39,534 bases of DNA from CAZJAH01 sp964544155. GTDB lineage: Bacteria; Bacteroidota; Ignavibacteria; Kapaibacteriales; UBA2268. Under the pieces are notes generated by a model that saw nothing but the letters and a program-made list of their open reading frames with translations, was not told the DNA's origin and did not search any database. Of the stretch, positions 25,049 to 33,670 are shown piece after piece. The DNA is taken from contig CAZJAH010000026.1 in the NCBI GenBank assembly GCA_964544155.1, forward strand, positions 1 through 39,534, in the 5' to 3' direction. The position numbers were made by a program, and so were the translations under genes. The stretch's first letter is position 1; every line of letters starts with the position of its first letter.

Positions 25049-25963
25049 TTAGTCCTGAAGCTCATATTTATCGAACATGATGTTTGTATTCGGAAGATCT
25101 CTGATGAGATTTGCTATCTGCTCAAAAGGTATATCATTATTCCTTAAATTAAGTACGCTGAGATTTTTCAGACTGCTAAGGTCAGCAGGTAATTCCCTAA
25201 TCCTGTTGTCCGACAGGTCAAGCTCTTTGAGGTTTTGAAGCTTTCCGAGGCCTTGCTCTATATCTCTCATTCTGTTGTTTGATAAATCGAGCCAGTGTAA
25301 TTCAGTCAGCTCTCCAATAGTACCGGGCAGTGAGCGCAGCCTGTTACCCGAAAGGTTCAAGTAAGTAAGGCCTTTCATTCTGGTAAGTTCTCCAGGAAAA
25401 TCCCTGAGCTTATTATTGGCAAGGCTTATGTTTTTTGCGTCCTCGGGCAAGACTGAAGGCAGGTCGCGAAGTTTCATATTATCATAATTCAAAATATCCA
25501 GCCCGGTTGATGCAAGCCCGGCTCCTGACTCATTATAAAGCTCCCTGCTGATGCCGTCAACAGTTTGAACCAGTTCCTTCAGCGCTTCCTGGCTGCCTTC
25601 CGGCATTTCAATAAGCTGTTTGTATTTAGCTAGTGCGCTTTGCAGTGATTCTTTTGCTTTTATTAGGAAATAATTGCGATTATCGGCTGAACTCTGGCGT
25701 GCAGCCATTTTTTTGTACATATAGCCGGAGTATTCATCGGCTACAGCCTGCCAGTAACGCGCGCTCCAGCTTCCTGCCCGGCTGACTATATCCCGTCCTT
25801 TTTCCAGGTATTTGGCGGCAAGTTCCAAACTGCCCTGTTCACGGTAGGTGTTGCTTAATTTCAGGTACCTGATTCCGAGATCTAAGCCGCTATCCTGTGC
25901 CCCCGTGAAAATAGGTAGTAAAAGCAGAATGATAATCAATTTAACTAATGTTGCAGTTTTCAT
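25049..25963 (-). CDS. Exported leucine-rich-repeat protein
   Basis: A 304-residue protein with a signal peptide (about 1-22, ending TGAQ). The helical N-terminal region (about 25-160) has a TPR-like look (LGIRYLKLSNTYREQGSLEL). About five leucine-rich repeats follow (about 165-285) of the form LxxLxxLxLSxNxLxxLPxxI, such as LTYLNLSGNRLRSLPGTIGE and LKELDLSDNRIRELPADLSS. These form a binding surface rather than an enzyme. There is no lipobox Cys. A strong ribosome-binding site (GGAGGATATAAATG) supports the start. It follows the outer-membrane barrel gene by 49 bases, so the two are likely co-expressed. Confidence 0.85.
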   Translation of the reverse strand: MKTATLVKLIIILLLLPIFTGAQDSGLDLGIRYLKLSNTYREQGSLELAAKYLEKGRDIVSRAGSWSARYWQAVADEYSGYMYKKMAARQSSADNRNYFLIKAKESLQSALAKYKQLIEMPEGSQEALKELVQTVDGISRELYNESGAGLASTGLDILNYDNMKLRDLPSVLPEDAKNISLANNKLRDFPGELTRMKGLTYLNLSGNRLRSLPGTIGELTELHWLDLSNNRMRDIEQGLGKLQNLKELDLSDNRIRELPADLSSLKNLSVLNLRNNDIPFEQIANLIRDLPNTNIMFDKYELQD

Positions 25964-26012
25964 TTATATCCTCCGGATTTATAATCTTAAATGATAAAAT
26001 TCTGATCAATTC

Positions 26013-27113
26013 TTAAAAGGGCGATCTCCAGAAATTATATCTCAACCCTAAAGATAATCCTATATGCGTACGCCCCAAATCAAATTGTGGATCAACGCTG
26101 CTGCCTGTAAATAATTCAAGATCATCCGAGAATGAATGATAAATGCTCAGCCTTGCATATAGCTCAAAGGGGTAGCCGCAATTAGGAATACCCCCGTAGT
26201 ATTCTACATCGAGCTTTGTACCTTCCCAGTCGTAAGAACCCGCAGGCTTATTATAAATATTGCCTTTTGTCCAGAAGTATCCTACTCCAAGCTTCAGGCC
26301 GTCCTTATATTCTTGTGAATTATTGAATGTTGTGGTGTTAAAGCTCAATCCAACGGCGAAAAGATTGGAATTCCAGTCTTCATTCAGTGTGAAGTCTGCA
26401 TCATCGAAAAGAAGCCTCTCTGTTCTCATGACCGGGGCCTGGTATTCATACCATAAATCTATACTTCTTCCGAAGCCCAAAATCTTGTATAGATTAAGGT
26501 TAAGCCTTGCTCCGGGAGAAGGCTTCACTCCAACTCTGCCGTCACCGTTTGATATGAACTGGCTGACAAATCCTGACGCTGAGAAAATAGCTCTGAAATC
26601 TTTGCAGTTTTCATAATATTCTTCCTCCATAATTCTGAGCATAGCGTTACTGGCGCTATCTTTTTTGTTCATGATCTTAACTTTGTCAATATGGTGCCAG
26701 TCCTTGATCTGAGAAATAAGTATTGTGTAATACTCAACCGTATCCCTGATCTGCCGTTTAAGCTCACTGACCTTAAAAGCAGGCATATTTGAAGGAAGTT
26801 CACGGATTTGGTTTTCATAAATTTTCGCATAGCCATGGTATTTTTGAATAACCTCGACATCCAGATCGAGCAGTTCATCGAAGCTCGGCGCGTAAAGCGG
26901 GTCGGGATCTTCTCCCATTATCTCCAGCTGTGTACGCAGCATAAGAGCGAGATCGTAGTATTCGAGTACCTTTGAGACAAACAACTCATCGGTTGCCTCG
27001 AACATTTCCAGTTTATCTTCCGGCGGAAGCGGGGTTACTTCCACGACAGGCTCTTCCGACTTCAGGGCTATGGCAGAAACAAGCATTATTATTAGCGCTA
27101 TTTGCTTTAACAT
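26013..27113 (-). CDS. Outer-membrane barrel protein with helical N-terminal domain
   Basis: A 366-residue protein I do not recognise as a named family. The start at 27113 is chosen because AAGGTG lies just upstream and the product then begins with a signal peptide (MLKQIALIIMLVSAIALKS). The frame is open to 27161. Residues about 20-165 are helical and charged, with repeated Leu/Tyr spacing. Residues about 170-366 alternate polar and non-polar residues in strands with Gly and aromatic residues (RLNLNLYKIL, KLGVGYFWTKG). The protein ends HIGLSLGLRYNFWRSPF, with the C-terminal Phe expected of outer-membrane barrels. It lies between the GNAT and leucine-rich-repeat genes on one strand. Confidence 0.7.
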   Translation of the reverse strand: MLKQIALIIMLVSAIALKSEEPVVEVTPLPPEDKLEMFEATDELFVSKVLEYYDLALMLRTQLEIMGEDPDPLYAPSFDELLDLDVEVIQKYHGYAKIYENQIRELPSNMPAFKVSELKRQIRDTVEYYTILISQIKDWHHIDKVKIMNKKDSASNAMLRIMEEEYYENCKDFRAIFSASGFVSQFISNGDGRVGVKPSPGARLNLNLYKILGFGRSIDLWYEYQAPVMRTERLLFDDADFTLNEDWNSNLFAVGLSFNTTTFNNSQEYKDGLKLGVGYFWTKGNIYNKPAGSYDWEGTKLDVEYYGGIPNCGYPFELYARLSIYHSFSDDLELFTGSSVDPQFDLGRTHIGLSLGLRYNFWRSPF

Positions 27114-27219
27114 TGCTACACCTTTTGATTTATTTGTCTTATCCATTTTTCGCAAACTCATTAATTATTAATGACTTAAACTAATCTAACAAATAGTTAA
27201 TCAAAAAGCATACCAAAAA

Positions 27220-28059
27220 TTATCCGAAATCAACGCTGGTTACCGCGTAAATATTTTGCGGATCGATATCAGGCTCGTATTTAGTATAGTAGCGAGCTGT
27301 TGAAGATACTTCTTTGAGCAGATACTTTTTTGCCAGTTCGACGGCAATATGATTAGAAAGCGGTACATCAATAGATAGCTTATCACCCATTATCCTTTTT
27401 GCCAGTGTAATCAATATTTCATCCGCAATATAAGTATGGTCGGCAATCAAAGGCCCTACTTTCCAGCCGTCAAGGCACTTCCTGATCATACCGTAGCCCC
27501 TGACCTCCCGGTGGCGCATATAAGCAAAAGAAAAAGATTTTTTCATCTTAAGCCAGTTCATCAGGAAATTAGTACGGTTATCCGGAAAGAAAGCTTTATC
27601 ATATGAACAGACCAATGGGAGGAGATTTTTTGTTACTACTTTCACTCTGTTGTCAAAAAAATTATCAACATCTATGTAGCCTTCATATCTCTTGATCTTA
27701 TGTGCGAATTTAGCGCCTGTGTATTCAATGCGGGCTACGAATTTGAATGGTATATCCATGCCGGCGTTAGATTTAGCTAAATATTTGTAAGCGGTACGGA
27801 ATAGGATAGGGGCTGCAGCAGTATTCCTAAATTCGGGATAGATCAGGAACAACCCAATAAATCCATACCGGCTTCCATATTTTATTGCCGAAATAAATCC
27901 TGCCGGCTTATCGCCGGATAAGCAGGTAAAAAATCCCGCGGGATCCGCCTGATAAACAGAGGCAATATCGTTTAAGCCGGGATTCAGGCCTTCATTTTCG
28001 GCAAGCTGCTTTAACAAACCCAGTTCTTCAGGAGCAGTTTGTCGTATACGAAAGGACAT
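27220..28059 (-). CDS. GNAT-family N-acetyltransferase with C-terminal YitH-like domain
   Basis: A 279-residue cytoplasmic-type protein. The N-terminal half (about 1-130) has the GNAT layout: EELGLLKQLAENEGLNPG, then GDKPAGFISAIKYGSRYGFIGLFLIYPEFRN, the strand 4 / P-loop region with a weak acetyl-CoA motif. The C-terminal half (about 135-275) resembles the acetyltransferase-18 / YitH-type domain, with RGYGMIRKC and WKVGPLIADHTYIADEIL. The substrate is unknown. The ATG at 28059 follows a GGGGA ribosome-binding site. It is first of the three minus-strand genes down to 25049, with gaps of 106 and 49 bases. Confidence 0.8.
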   Translation of the reverse strand: MSFRIRQTAPEELGLLKQLAENEGLNPGLNDIASVYQADPAGFFTCLSGDKPAGFISAIKYGSRYGFIGLFLIYPEFRNTAAAPILFRTAYKYLAKSNAGMDIPFKFVARIEYTGAKFAHKIKRYEGYIDVDNFFDNRVKVVTKNLLPLVCSYDKAFFPDNRTNFLMNWLKMKKSFSFAYMRHREVRGYGMIRKCLDGWKVGPLIADHTYIADEILITLAKRIMGDKLSIDVPLSNHIAVELAKKYLLKEVSSTARYYTKYEPDIDPQNIYAVTSVDFG

Positions 28060-28129
28060 TTATTTCCCCAAATATGTATAAGGTAATAGTATAAATTTAA
28101 AAATCTTTTATTAAAAAACACGTACTATT

Positions 28130-28151
28130 TATAAAAAAATATTTTTTTATA
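28130..28151. repeat. Perfect 22-bp AT palindrome upstream of nfeD
   Basis: TATA7-TA-T7ATA (7 A then 7 T, fully self-complementary over 22 bases) ends 12 bases before the nfeD ATG at 28164. The gene has no evident Shine-Dalgarno sequence, so the palindrome occupies the place of the leader. It could be a hairpin, a bent-DNA site or a promoter element. Confidence 0.5.
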
Positions 28152-28163
28152 TTAGTTTCATTG

Positions 28164-29456
28164 ATGAAATCATTTTTGAAAATATTGATTGGAATGATGA
28201 TCATTGTGATCTCTTCCGGAAAGGCCTCATCAGCCGGCGGAATGGTTATAACCGTTGACGGCGGAATAGGCCCGGCAACAGCCATGTATATTGGCAACAG
28301 CATAGAGGAAGCCGGCGATCAGGGTTATGATTATCTGATCATCAAACTCAATACTCCTGGGGGCCTGCTGGAAGCTACCCGCGATATTGTCAGGGATATT
28401 ATGGATGCTCCCCTTCCGGTAGTGGTTTATGTTTCTCCGAAAGGCGCGAGAGCCGGCTCGGCTGGTGTATTCATTACAATGGCAGGCCATGTGGCGGTTA
28501 TGGCGCCGGGAACGAATATGGGAGCTGCACACCCTGTAGGGATTGGCGGGCAAAGCCCTGATTCGGCGGGCGCTATGTCTGATAAGATCACAAATGACGC
28601 TGCTGCGTTCGTAAGGACAATCGCCCAATCACGCGGCAGAAATGATGAATGGGCGGAAAAGGCTGTAAGAGAGAGCGTTTCGGCTACTGAAAACGAAGCC
28701 CTGGATGAGAATGTAATAGATTTTGTCGCCGAAAACACAAATGAATTGCTGGCAAAAATGGACAGCATGATGGTTGAAGTAAAAGGAAAGGAAGTAATGA
28801 TACTTTCTAAAAATGACGAACTTACGCCAAGGCTTATGGACTGGCGCGAAGAACTACTTTCACTTATCAGCGATCCAAATATTGCTTATATATTTCTTAT
28901 GATAGGTATATATGGGATATTCTTTGAATTATGGAATCCCGGATCGATTTTCCCGGGGACTATTGGAGCTATATGTGGAATAATAGCGGCGTATTCTTTG
29001 CAAATGCTGCCCGTGAATTTTGCCGGGTTGGCGCTGATAATTCTTTCGTTCATTTTTTTTATAATTGAAATAAAAGTCACCAGCTTCGGATTATTGACCG
29101 TGGCCGGAGTGATATCTTTCTTATTGGGATCAGTTCTGTTAATAGATTCACCTGTGGAATTCATGGAAATATCTACATCATTAATTATTACTGCAACAGT
29201 AGTTACTCTGCTGTTTTTCTTAGTGCTGATAAGCCTGGGAATAAAAGCGCAGTATTCTAAGAAAACGAGCGGGGCAGAAAGCCTCGAAGGCGAAAAGGGC
29301 GTAGCAAAAACCGATATTGTCGCCGGTGAAAAAGGTAAAGTGCATGTACACGGCGAACTTTGGACAGCGCTCGCTGAAGAGGAAATAAAAAAAGGCGAAA
29401 AGATAGAGGTAGTCTCTGTAAGCGGCTTGACTTTAAAAGTTAAAAAAACGCTCTGA
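28164..29456 (+). CDS. nfeD: NfeD-family membrane serine protease (long form, ClpP-like)
   Basis: A 430-residue membrane protein. The N-terminal ClpP-class protease domain (about 27-225) has LNTPGGLLEATRDIV (62-76) and GARAGSAGVFITMAGH (94-109) with Ser99, and the lysine of SDKITND at Lys141. This fits the Ser-Lys dyad known in the archaeal homologue. Four or five membrane segments follow (about 235-370), then a C-terminal OB-like domain (about 375-430; GEKGKVHVHGELWTA). The ATG at 28164 is preferred over a TTG at 28161. Members of this long form are usually beside a slipin/stomatin gene; none is here. It converges with the NtrC-type regulator, stops 2 bases apart. Confidence 0.92.
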   Translation: MKSFLKILIGMMIIVISSGKASSAGGMVITVDGGIGPATAMYIGNSIEEAGDQGYDYLIIKLNTPGGLLEATRDIVRDIMDAPLPVVVYVSPKGARAGSAGVFITMAGHVAVMAPGTNMGAAHPVGIGGQSPDSAGAMSDKITNDAAAFVRTIAQSRGRNDEWAEKAVRESVSATENEALDENVIDFVAENTNELLAKMDSMMVEVKGKEVMILSKNDELTPRLMDWREELLSLISDPNIAYIFLMIGIYGIFFELWNPGSIFPGTIGAICGIIAAYSLQMLPVNFAGLALIILSFIFFIIEIKVTSFGLLTVAGVISFLLGSVLLIDSPVEFMEISTSLIITATVVTLLFFLVLISLGIKAQYSKKTSGAESLEGEKGVAKTDIVAGEKGKVHVHGELWTALAEEEIKKGEKIEVVSVSGLTLKVKKTL

Positions 29457-29458
29457 AA

Positions 29459-30859
29459 TTATTTCTTGCCTTTTTTTCTGTATTGCTGAACGTTTACGCC
29501 GTATCGCCTGATTTTATTGTGCAGAGTTTCGCGGCTTATTCCAAGCTGAGCTGCTGATTTGCTCACATTGCCGCCGCATTTTTCCAGTGTTGCTTCGATT
29601 TTCTTTCTATCGAGTTGTGCCAGGTCTTCCCGCAGGGTTCTGCTTGTTGATATGAATTCAGGGCCGCCTTCCCTTGGCGTGTCTTCAAGCTTTGGCTGCA
29701 GCAGTGAATGTAAGTCGTTTACCTCTATCTGATCCTGCTGGGCGGTTTGAAGGGACACCCTGATTACACTGGCAAGCTCCCTGACATTACCCGGCCAGCT
29801 GTGTTCCTGAAGGTATTCCATTGTGGAGGGAGAAAGGAATCTATCTTCTCTGAATTCCTCATTGTGCTTTTTTACGTAATAATCAACAATATCAGGGATA
29901 TCTTCTTTTCTGTCCTGCAGCGGGGGCAGATGTATCTCGCATTCCCTGAGCCTGTGATAAAGCTGCTCCCTGAAGCGGGAATCTTTCATTGCCTCGAGCA
30001 GGTCCTTATCGGTTGCTGATATGAACCTTATGTCGATCTCTTCGTTCTGGACAGAGCCAACCCGTCTTATTTTTCTTTCCTCAATCGGAAGAAAAAGATT
30101 AGCCTGCAGGTCCATCGACAGATCGCCAATTTCATCTAAAAACAGTGTGCCTTTATTTGCTTCATGGAAGAGTCCTTTCTTGGTTTCGGTAGCGCCAGAA
30201 AAAGCGCCTTTATGATGCCCGAATAGTTCACTTTGGAAAAGCTCTTTGGGAATATTCGGGATATCAACCGTTACAAAGGGAAACTTTCCCCGCCTGCTTG
30301 CAGCGTGTATGGCTTTAGCAACAAGCTTTTTACCTGTACCGGTATCGCCTGTTATAAGCACATTAAGGTCGGTTCTGCCAAAGCGGATGATCTTATCACC
30401 GACATCCAGCATGGCTCTGCTTTTGGCAATTATGCCGGTTTTGGCAAGGAAACGCTTTATTTCCTCAGCTTCTTCGCGTGTTTCCATGCGGCTTACCGCG
30501 CTGTCGAGAACTTCTTTTATTTTAATTTTATTAACTATACTTTTTTCGATGAAATTAATTGCTCCCAGTTTTGTCGCCTGTACGGCCATTTCAATAGTGC
30601 CCTTGCCCGTGATCATAACTACAGGTATTCCAGGGTGCTCCTTTCTCACCGATTTTAGCAGGTCAAGCCCTGACATATCCTCATCTGGGCCGAATTCTAT
30701 ATCAAATAGGGCCAGGCCTATAAGCCTGCTTTGCTTCGAAATATATTCCAATGCCTCAGTGGGCGAGTTAAGAGTTTGGGTATCGAATCCGAATGAGTTG
30801 ACAATATCTTCTATCGTTGAACAGTAATCCGGATTGTCATCTACTATCAAAACTTTCAT
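29459..30859 (-). CDS. NtrC-family sigma-54-dependent response regulator
   Basis: A 466-residue transcription activator. The receiver domain (about 1-120) has the acidic Asp7/Asp8 pair and a likely phospho-acceptor Asp53 (LFDIEFG). The AAA+ domain (about 140-370) has Walker A GDTGTGKK (171-178), Walker B GTLFLDEIG (237-245) and FREQLYHRL. The sigma-54 contact loop reads GAFSGA (218-223) rather than the usual GAFTGA, a conservative change. The Fis-type helix-turn-helix is GNVSKSAAQLGISRETLHNK (about 430-449). No histidine kinase is adjacent. It follows the small lipoprotein by 12 bases and probably shares the gltX transcript. Confidence 0.94.
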   Translation of the reverse strand: MKVLIVDDNPDYCSTIEDIVNSFGFDTQTLNSPTEALEYISKQSRLIGLALFDIEFGPDEDMSGLDLLKSVRKEHPGIPVVMITGKGTIEMAVQATKLGAINFIEKSIVNKIKIKEVLDSAVSRMETREEAEEIKRFLAKTGIIAKSRAMLDVGDKIIRFGRTDLNVLITGDTGTGKKLVAKAIHAASRRGKFPFVTVDIPNIPKELFQSELFGHHKGAFSGATETKKGLFHEANKGTLFLDEIGDLSMDLQANLFLPIEERKIRRVGSVQNEEIDIRFISATDKDLLEAMKDSRFREQLYHRLRECEIHLPPLQDRKEDIPDIVDYYVKKHNEEFREDRFLSPSTMEYLQEHSWPGNVRELASVIRVSLQTAQQDQIEVNDLHSLLQPKLEDTPREGGPEFISTSRTLREDLAQLDRKKIEATLEKCGGNVSKSAAQLGISRETLHNKIRRYGVNVQQYRKKGKK

Positions 30860-30871
30860 TGAATATCCGAT

Positions 30872-31327
30872 TTAATGTATGTTTTCTTCTAAAATTAAAT
30901 TAAGGGAATCAAATGCCCGAATATAGCTGCTGTTTGCCTTTGTTTCATATTTTGGATTCCACTTTCCTAAATGATAAAACTTAAAAAGCGGATTCGAATA
31001 TTCCAGGTAATGCTGATAATCCGCCGGTACAAGTACTGCCTGGTTATTCAATGCATGATCCCTCATTAAACGCAGCGCCGCGCAAAAGGACTCATCATCC
31101 AGCGTGCCTTCTTTTTTTAGCTGGGGCTCTCTCATGGCCGAATCCTGATAAATGCTGAATACTTCAGCTTTATAATTGATTAAATAGCCTTCCCGTACAC
31201 CGCTGATATTATTGATCTCGCCCCAGCTTATTTTTAGCTCCGTTAGCTTTTCATTGCTGCATTCAGGCAGCCCTCCGCATGAATGTAGTATTAAAGTCAG
31301 AACCAGGATCATTAAAGGCCGTTTCAT
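30872..31327 (-). CDS. Small lipoprotein of unknown function
   Basis: A 151-residue protein. MKRPLMILVLTLILHSCGG gives a lipoprotein signal with the lipobox Cys at residue 17. The mature part has two further cysteines (Cys23 in PECSNE and one in FCAALRL) and the beta-rich stretch SGVREGYLINYKAEVFSIY. I recognise no family. It overlaps the end of gltX by 4 bases (ATGA) and precedes the NtrC-type regulator by 12 bases, so it is translated from the same message. Confidence 0.7.
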   Translation of the reverse strand: MKRPLMILVLTLILHSCGGLPECSNEKLTELKISWGEINNISGVREGYLINYKAEVFSIYQDSAMREPQLKKEGTLDDESFCAALRLMRDHALNNQAVLVPADYQHYLEYSNPLFKFYHLGKWNPKYETKANSSYIRAFDSLNLILEENIH

Positions 31328-32793
31328 GATTTAATCTCGCCTTTTGATGTTTTTTCAAGGAATATATCAATTCTTTCTAGGCATTCTTTCTTTCCGAGGA
31401 CCTCCATGGTCTCGAACATGCCTGCGCCTACTGAGCAGCCTGTTATCATCAGCCTCAGCGGGTGTATAACTTTGCCCATGCCGATTTCTTTTTCGCCGCA
31501 ATACTCTTTGGTAATTGAATGAAGATTGCCATGTGAAAAATCATCTGTATCACGGAATTTTTGGATCAGCGGGCTTATTAATTCTTCAGTATCATCCTTC
31601 CAGCGCTTCTGTAAATATTGTTCTTCATATTCCTTCGGCTTTTCGAACATATATGGAGCATTTTCAGGTATTTCTTTGAGGAAATTTATCCTCTCTCTGA
31701 AAAGCTCCATAACTTTGACGGAATATTCTTCTGCAATAAATCCGTATCCGTGCTTTTTCATTTCATCCATTAGCCCGGGGGTAAGCTTTTCTGCGGGCAT
31801 TTCCCTCAGATACTTACCGTTCATCCAGTCGAGTTTCTGTGTATCGAATACCGCGCCGCCCTTGTTCACTTTGTCCAGCCGGAATAGGCTAATCAGTTCA
31901 TCTAAGCTGTATAATTCCCTGTCGGCGGTAGGATTCCAGCCCAGCAGGGCAATGAAATTCACAAAAGCATCCCTGAGATAGCCCTTATCGCGGTAATCCT
32001 CGACGGCAACGTCGCCCTGCCTTTTGCTGAGCTTGGTTTTGTCCTTATTAAGCAGCAGAGGAAGATGCGCGAACTCGGGAAGAGACCATCCAAAAGCTTC
32101 ATAAAGCAGCACATGCTTCGGGGTTGAAGGAAGCCACTCTTCGCCCCTTATCACATGAGTTATCTTCATAAGGTGGTCATCAACCACGTTCGCGAGGTGA
32201 TAGGTCGGGAATCCGTCTGATTTCAGAAGCACCTGGTCATCTATATCATTTGAATTGACCTTTACTTCCCCGCGGATAATATCCTTTAAAAATATCTCTT
32301 TATTATCAGGGACTTTGAGCCTCACCGTGTAGGCCCCGCCGCTATCTATCATTTTTTTTGCTTCATCCATGCCGAGCGTCAGGGAGTTTTTGCCTTCATT
32401 CCTGTTATATTTGGGATTAAGCCCTGCTTTCTGGAGCTTCATCCTCATTTGCTCTATCTCTTCAGCGGAATCAAAGGCATAGTAGGCATGCCCGGCTTCT
32501 ATCAGCTTTTGAGTATGTTCTTTATATATCTGCAGCCTTTCAGACTGCACGTATGGGCCGTGATCTCCGCCTTTAACAGGGCTTTCATCAAAATGAACGC
32601 CCGCCCATTCCATTGAGCTTATCAGCCTTTCGGCTGCATTTTCGACCAGCCTTGTGCGGTCGGTATCCTCGATGCGGAGTATGCACTTTCCGCCTTCTTT
32701 TTTTGCGAACATATAATTATACAGGGCTGTCCTTAAGCCCCCTACGTGTAAATACCCGGTTGGTGATGGCGCGAACCTTACTCTAACTTCCAT
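31324..32793 (-). CDS. gltX: Glutamyl-tRNA synthetase
   Basis: Charges tRNA-Glu (and in some bacteria tRNA-Gln, later amidated) in the cytoplasm. The 489-residue length is typical. The class I signatures are RFAPSPTGYLHVGGLRTALY (6-25, the HIGH region) and KLSKRQGD (about 252-259, the KMSKS region). IEDTDR follows the first. The C-terminal anticodon-binding region runs from about 330. It is first in the minus-strand run with a lipoprotein and the NtrC-type regulator, and is divergent from the fetA-like gene. Confidence 0.97.
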   Translation of the reverse strand: MEVRVRFAPSPTGYLHVGGLRTALYNYMFAKKEGGKCILRIEDTDRTRLVENAAERLISSMEWAGVHFDESPVKGGDHGPYVQSERLQIYKEHTQKLIEAGHAYYAFDSAEEIEQMRMKLQKAGLNPKYNRNEGKNSLTLGMDEAKKMIDSGGAYTVRLKVPDNKEIFLKDIIRGEVKVNSNDIDDQVLLKSDGFPTYHLANVVDDHLMKITHVIRGEEWLPSTPKHVLLYEAFGWSLPEFAHLPLLLNKDKTKLSKRQGDVAVEDYRDKGYLRDAFVNFIALLGWNPTADRELYSLDELISLFRLDKVNKGGAVFDTQKLDWMNGKYLREMPAEKLTPGLMDEMKKHGYGFIAEEYSVKVMELFRERINFLKEIPENAPYMFEKPKEYEEQYLQKRWKDDTEELISPLIQKFRDTDDFSHGNLHSITKEYCGEKEIGMGKVIHPLRLMITGCSVGAGMFETMEVLGKKECLERIDIFLEKTSKGEIKS

Positions 32794-32893
32794 TATCTTA
32801 TGCCGATTATATTAAATTTCTCTTCACTTTAAGGAATTTTAAAAATACAAAAATAAGACTTCATTATAAAATTTTGACCCTCACAAATGCCTG

Positions 32894-32926
32894 ATTAATA
32901 ATTTCAAGCCGGCATGAAGAATTAAT
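32894..32926. promoter_or_regulatory. Imperfect 33-base inverted repeat in the gltX / fetA divergent region
   Basis: ATTAAT at 32894-32899 pairs with ATTAAT at 32921-32926. The core TTCAAGCC / GGCATGAA (32903-32918) is a near-perfect dyad centred on GCCGGC with one mismatched pair. It lies 101 bases from the gltX start and 119 from the fetA start. An operator for one or both genes is possible; it does not look like a canonical Fur box. The rest of the 243-base intergenic region shows no other feature. Confidence 0.35.
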
Positions 32927-33036
32927 TTTATTATTTTAGAAATCTATTGCTTATGTTTAGTCAGTTTGTATAAACTTATTTTAACTTATAATAATATATT
33001 TTTGCCGGTTCATAATGCCGATTTTCCGGGGATAAA

Positions 33037-33669
33037 TTGAAAATCAGTCGCGCCATAGTATTTGATAATATTTCGGTGAGCTTTAATTCTACGGAGCTCT
33101 TCAGGGGGTTATCTTTTAATATAAAAAAAGGCGAAAAAGCCGTGCTTAAAGGCCCCTCAGGATCGGGTAAGACTACCTTGCTCAATCTCGCTATGGGATT
33201 CCAAAAGCCGGATAAAGGCGCTATAAGAATACTCGGCAATGAGATTAGGCCGGGGCGGCTGGCTGATATTCGCGCCAAAATTGCATGGGTGCCTCAGAAT
33301 CCTGCCATTATTGGTGATGAAGACGTCCGATCGGCTATTGATTTCCCTTTCACTTTCTCAGCGAATAAATCCATCAGGCCTTCGTATAAGGACATCATCG
33401 GCGCGTTTGAAGCTGTAGGGCTTGAAGAAAAAATCCTCGATGAAGATTTCTCCGAAGTGTCTGGGGGGGAAAACCAGCGTATTGCCATAGTTATTGCCAG
33501 GCTGCTGCGTAAACCCGTTATCATTATCGATGAACCTACTTCCGCCCTCGATAAGGCATCGGCAAAGAAAGTCATTGATTACCTCTTTTCTGATGACAGC
33601 CTCACAGTACTTTCAGCCTCACACGAGGATATATGGGTGGATAATTGTGATAAAGTAATTGAGATCTGA
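33037..33669 (+). CDS. fetA: ABC transporter ATP-binding protein, FetA (YbbL)-like
   Basis: A 210-residue ABC ATPase. Walker A is GPSGSGKT (39-46), Q-loop Gln87 (VPQNP), signature VSGGE (141-145), Walker B VIIIDEP (161-167) and H-loop His196 (SASHE). The start is a TTG at 33037 with GGGG upstream; no other start gives a full N-terminal strand. It stops one base before fetB. FetAB in E. coli is linked to iron export and peroxide tolerance; that role here is inferred from the partner. Confidence 0.85.
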   Translation: MKISRAIVFDNISVSFNSTELFRGLSFNIKKGEKAVLKGPSGSGKTTLLNLAMGFQKPDKGAIRILGNEIRPGRLADIRAKIAWVPQNPAIIGDEDVRSAIDFPFTFSANKSIRPSYKDIIGAFEAVGLEEKILDEDFSEVSGGENQRIAIVIARLLRKPVIIIDEPTSALDKASAKKVIDYLFSDDSLTVLSASHEDIWVDNCDKVIEI

Positions 33670-33670
33670 A

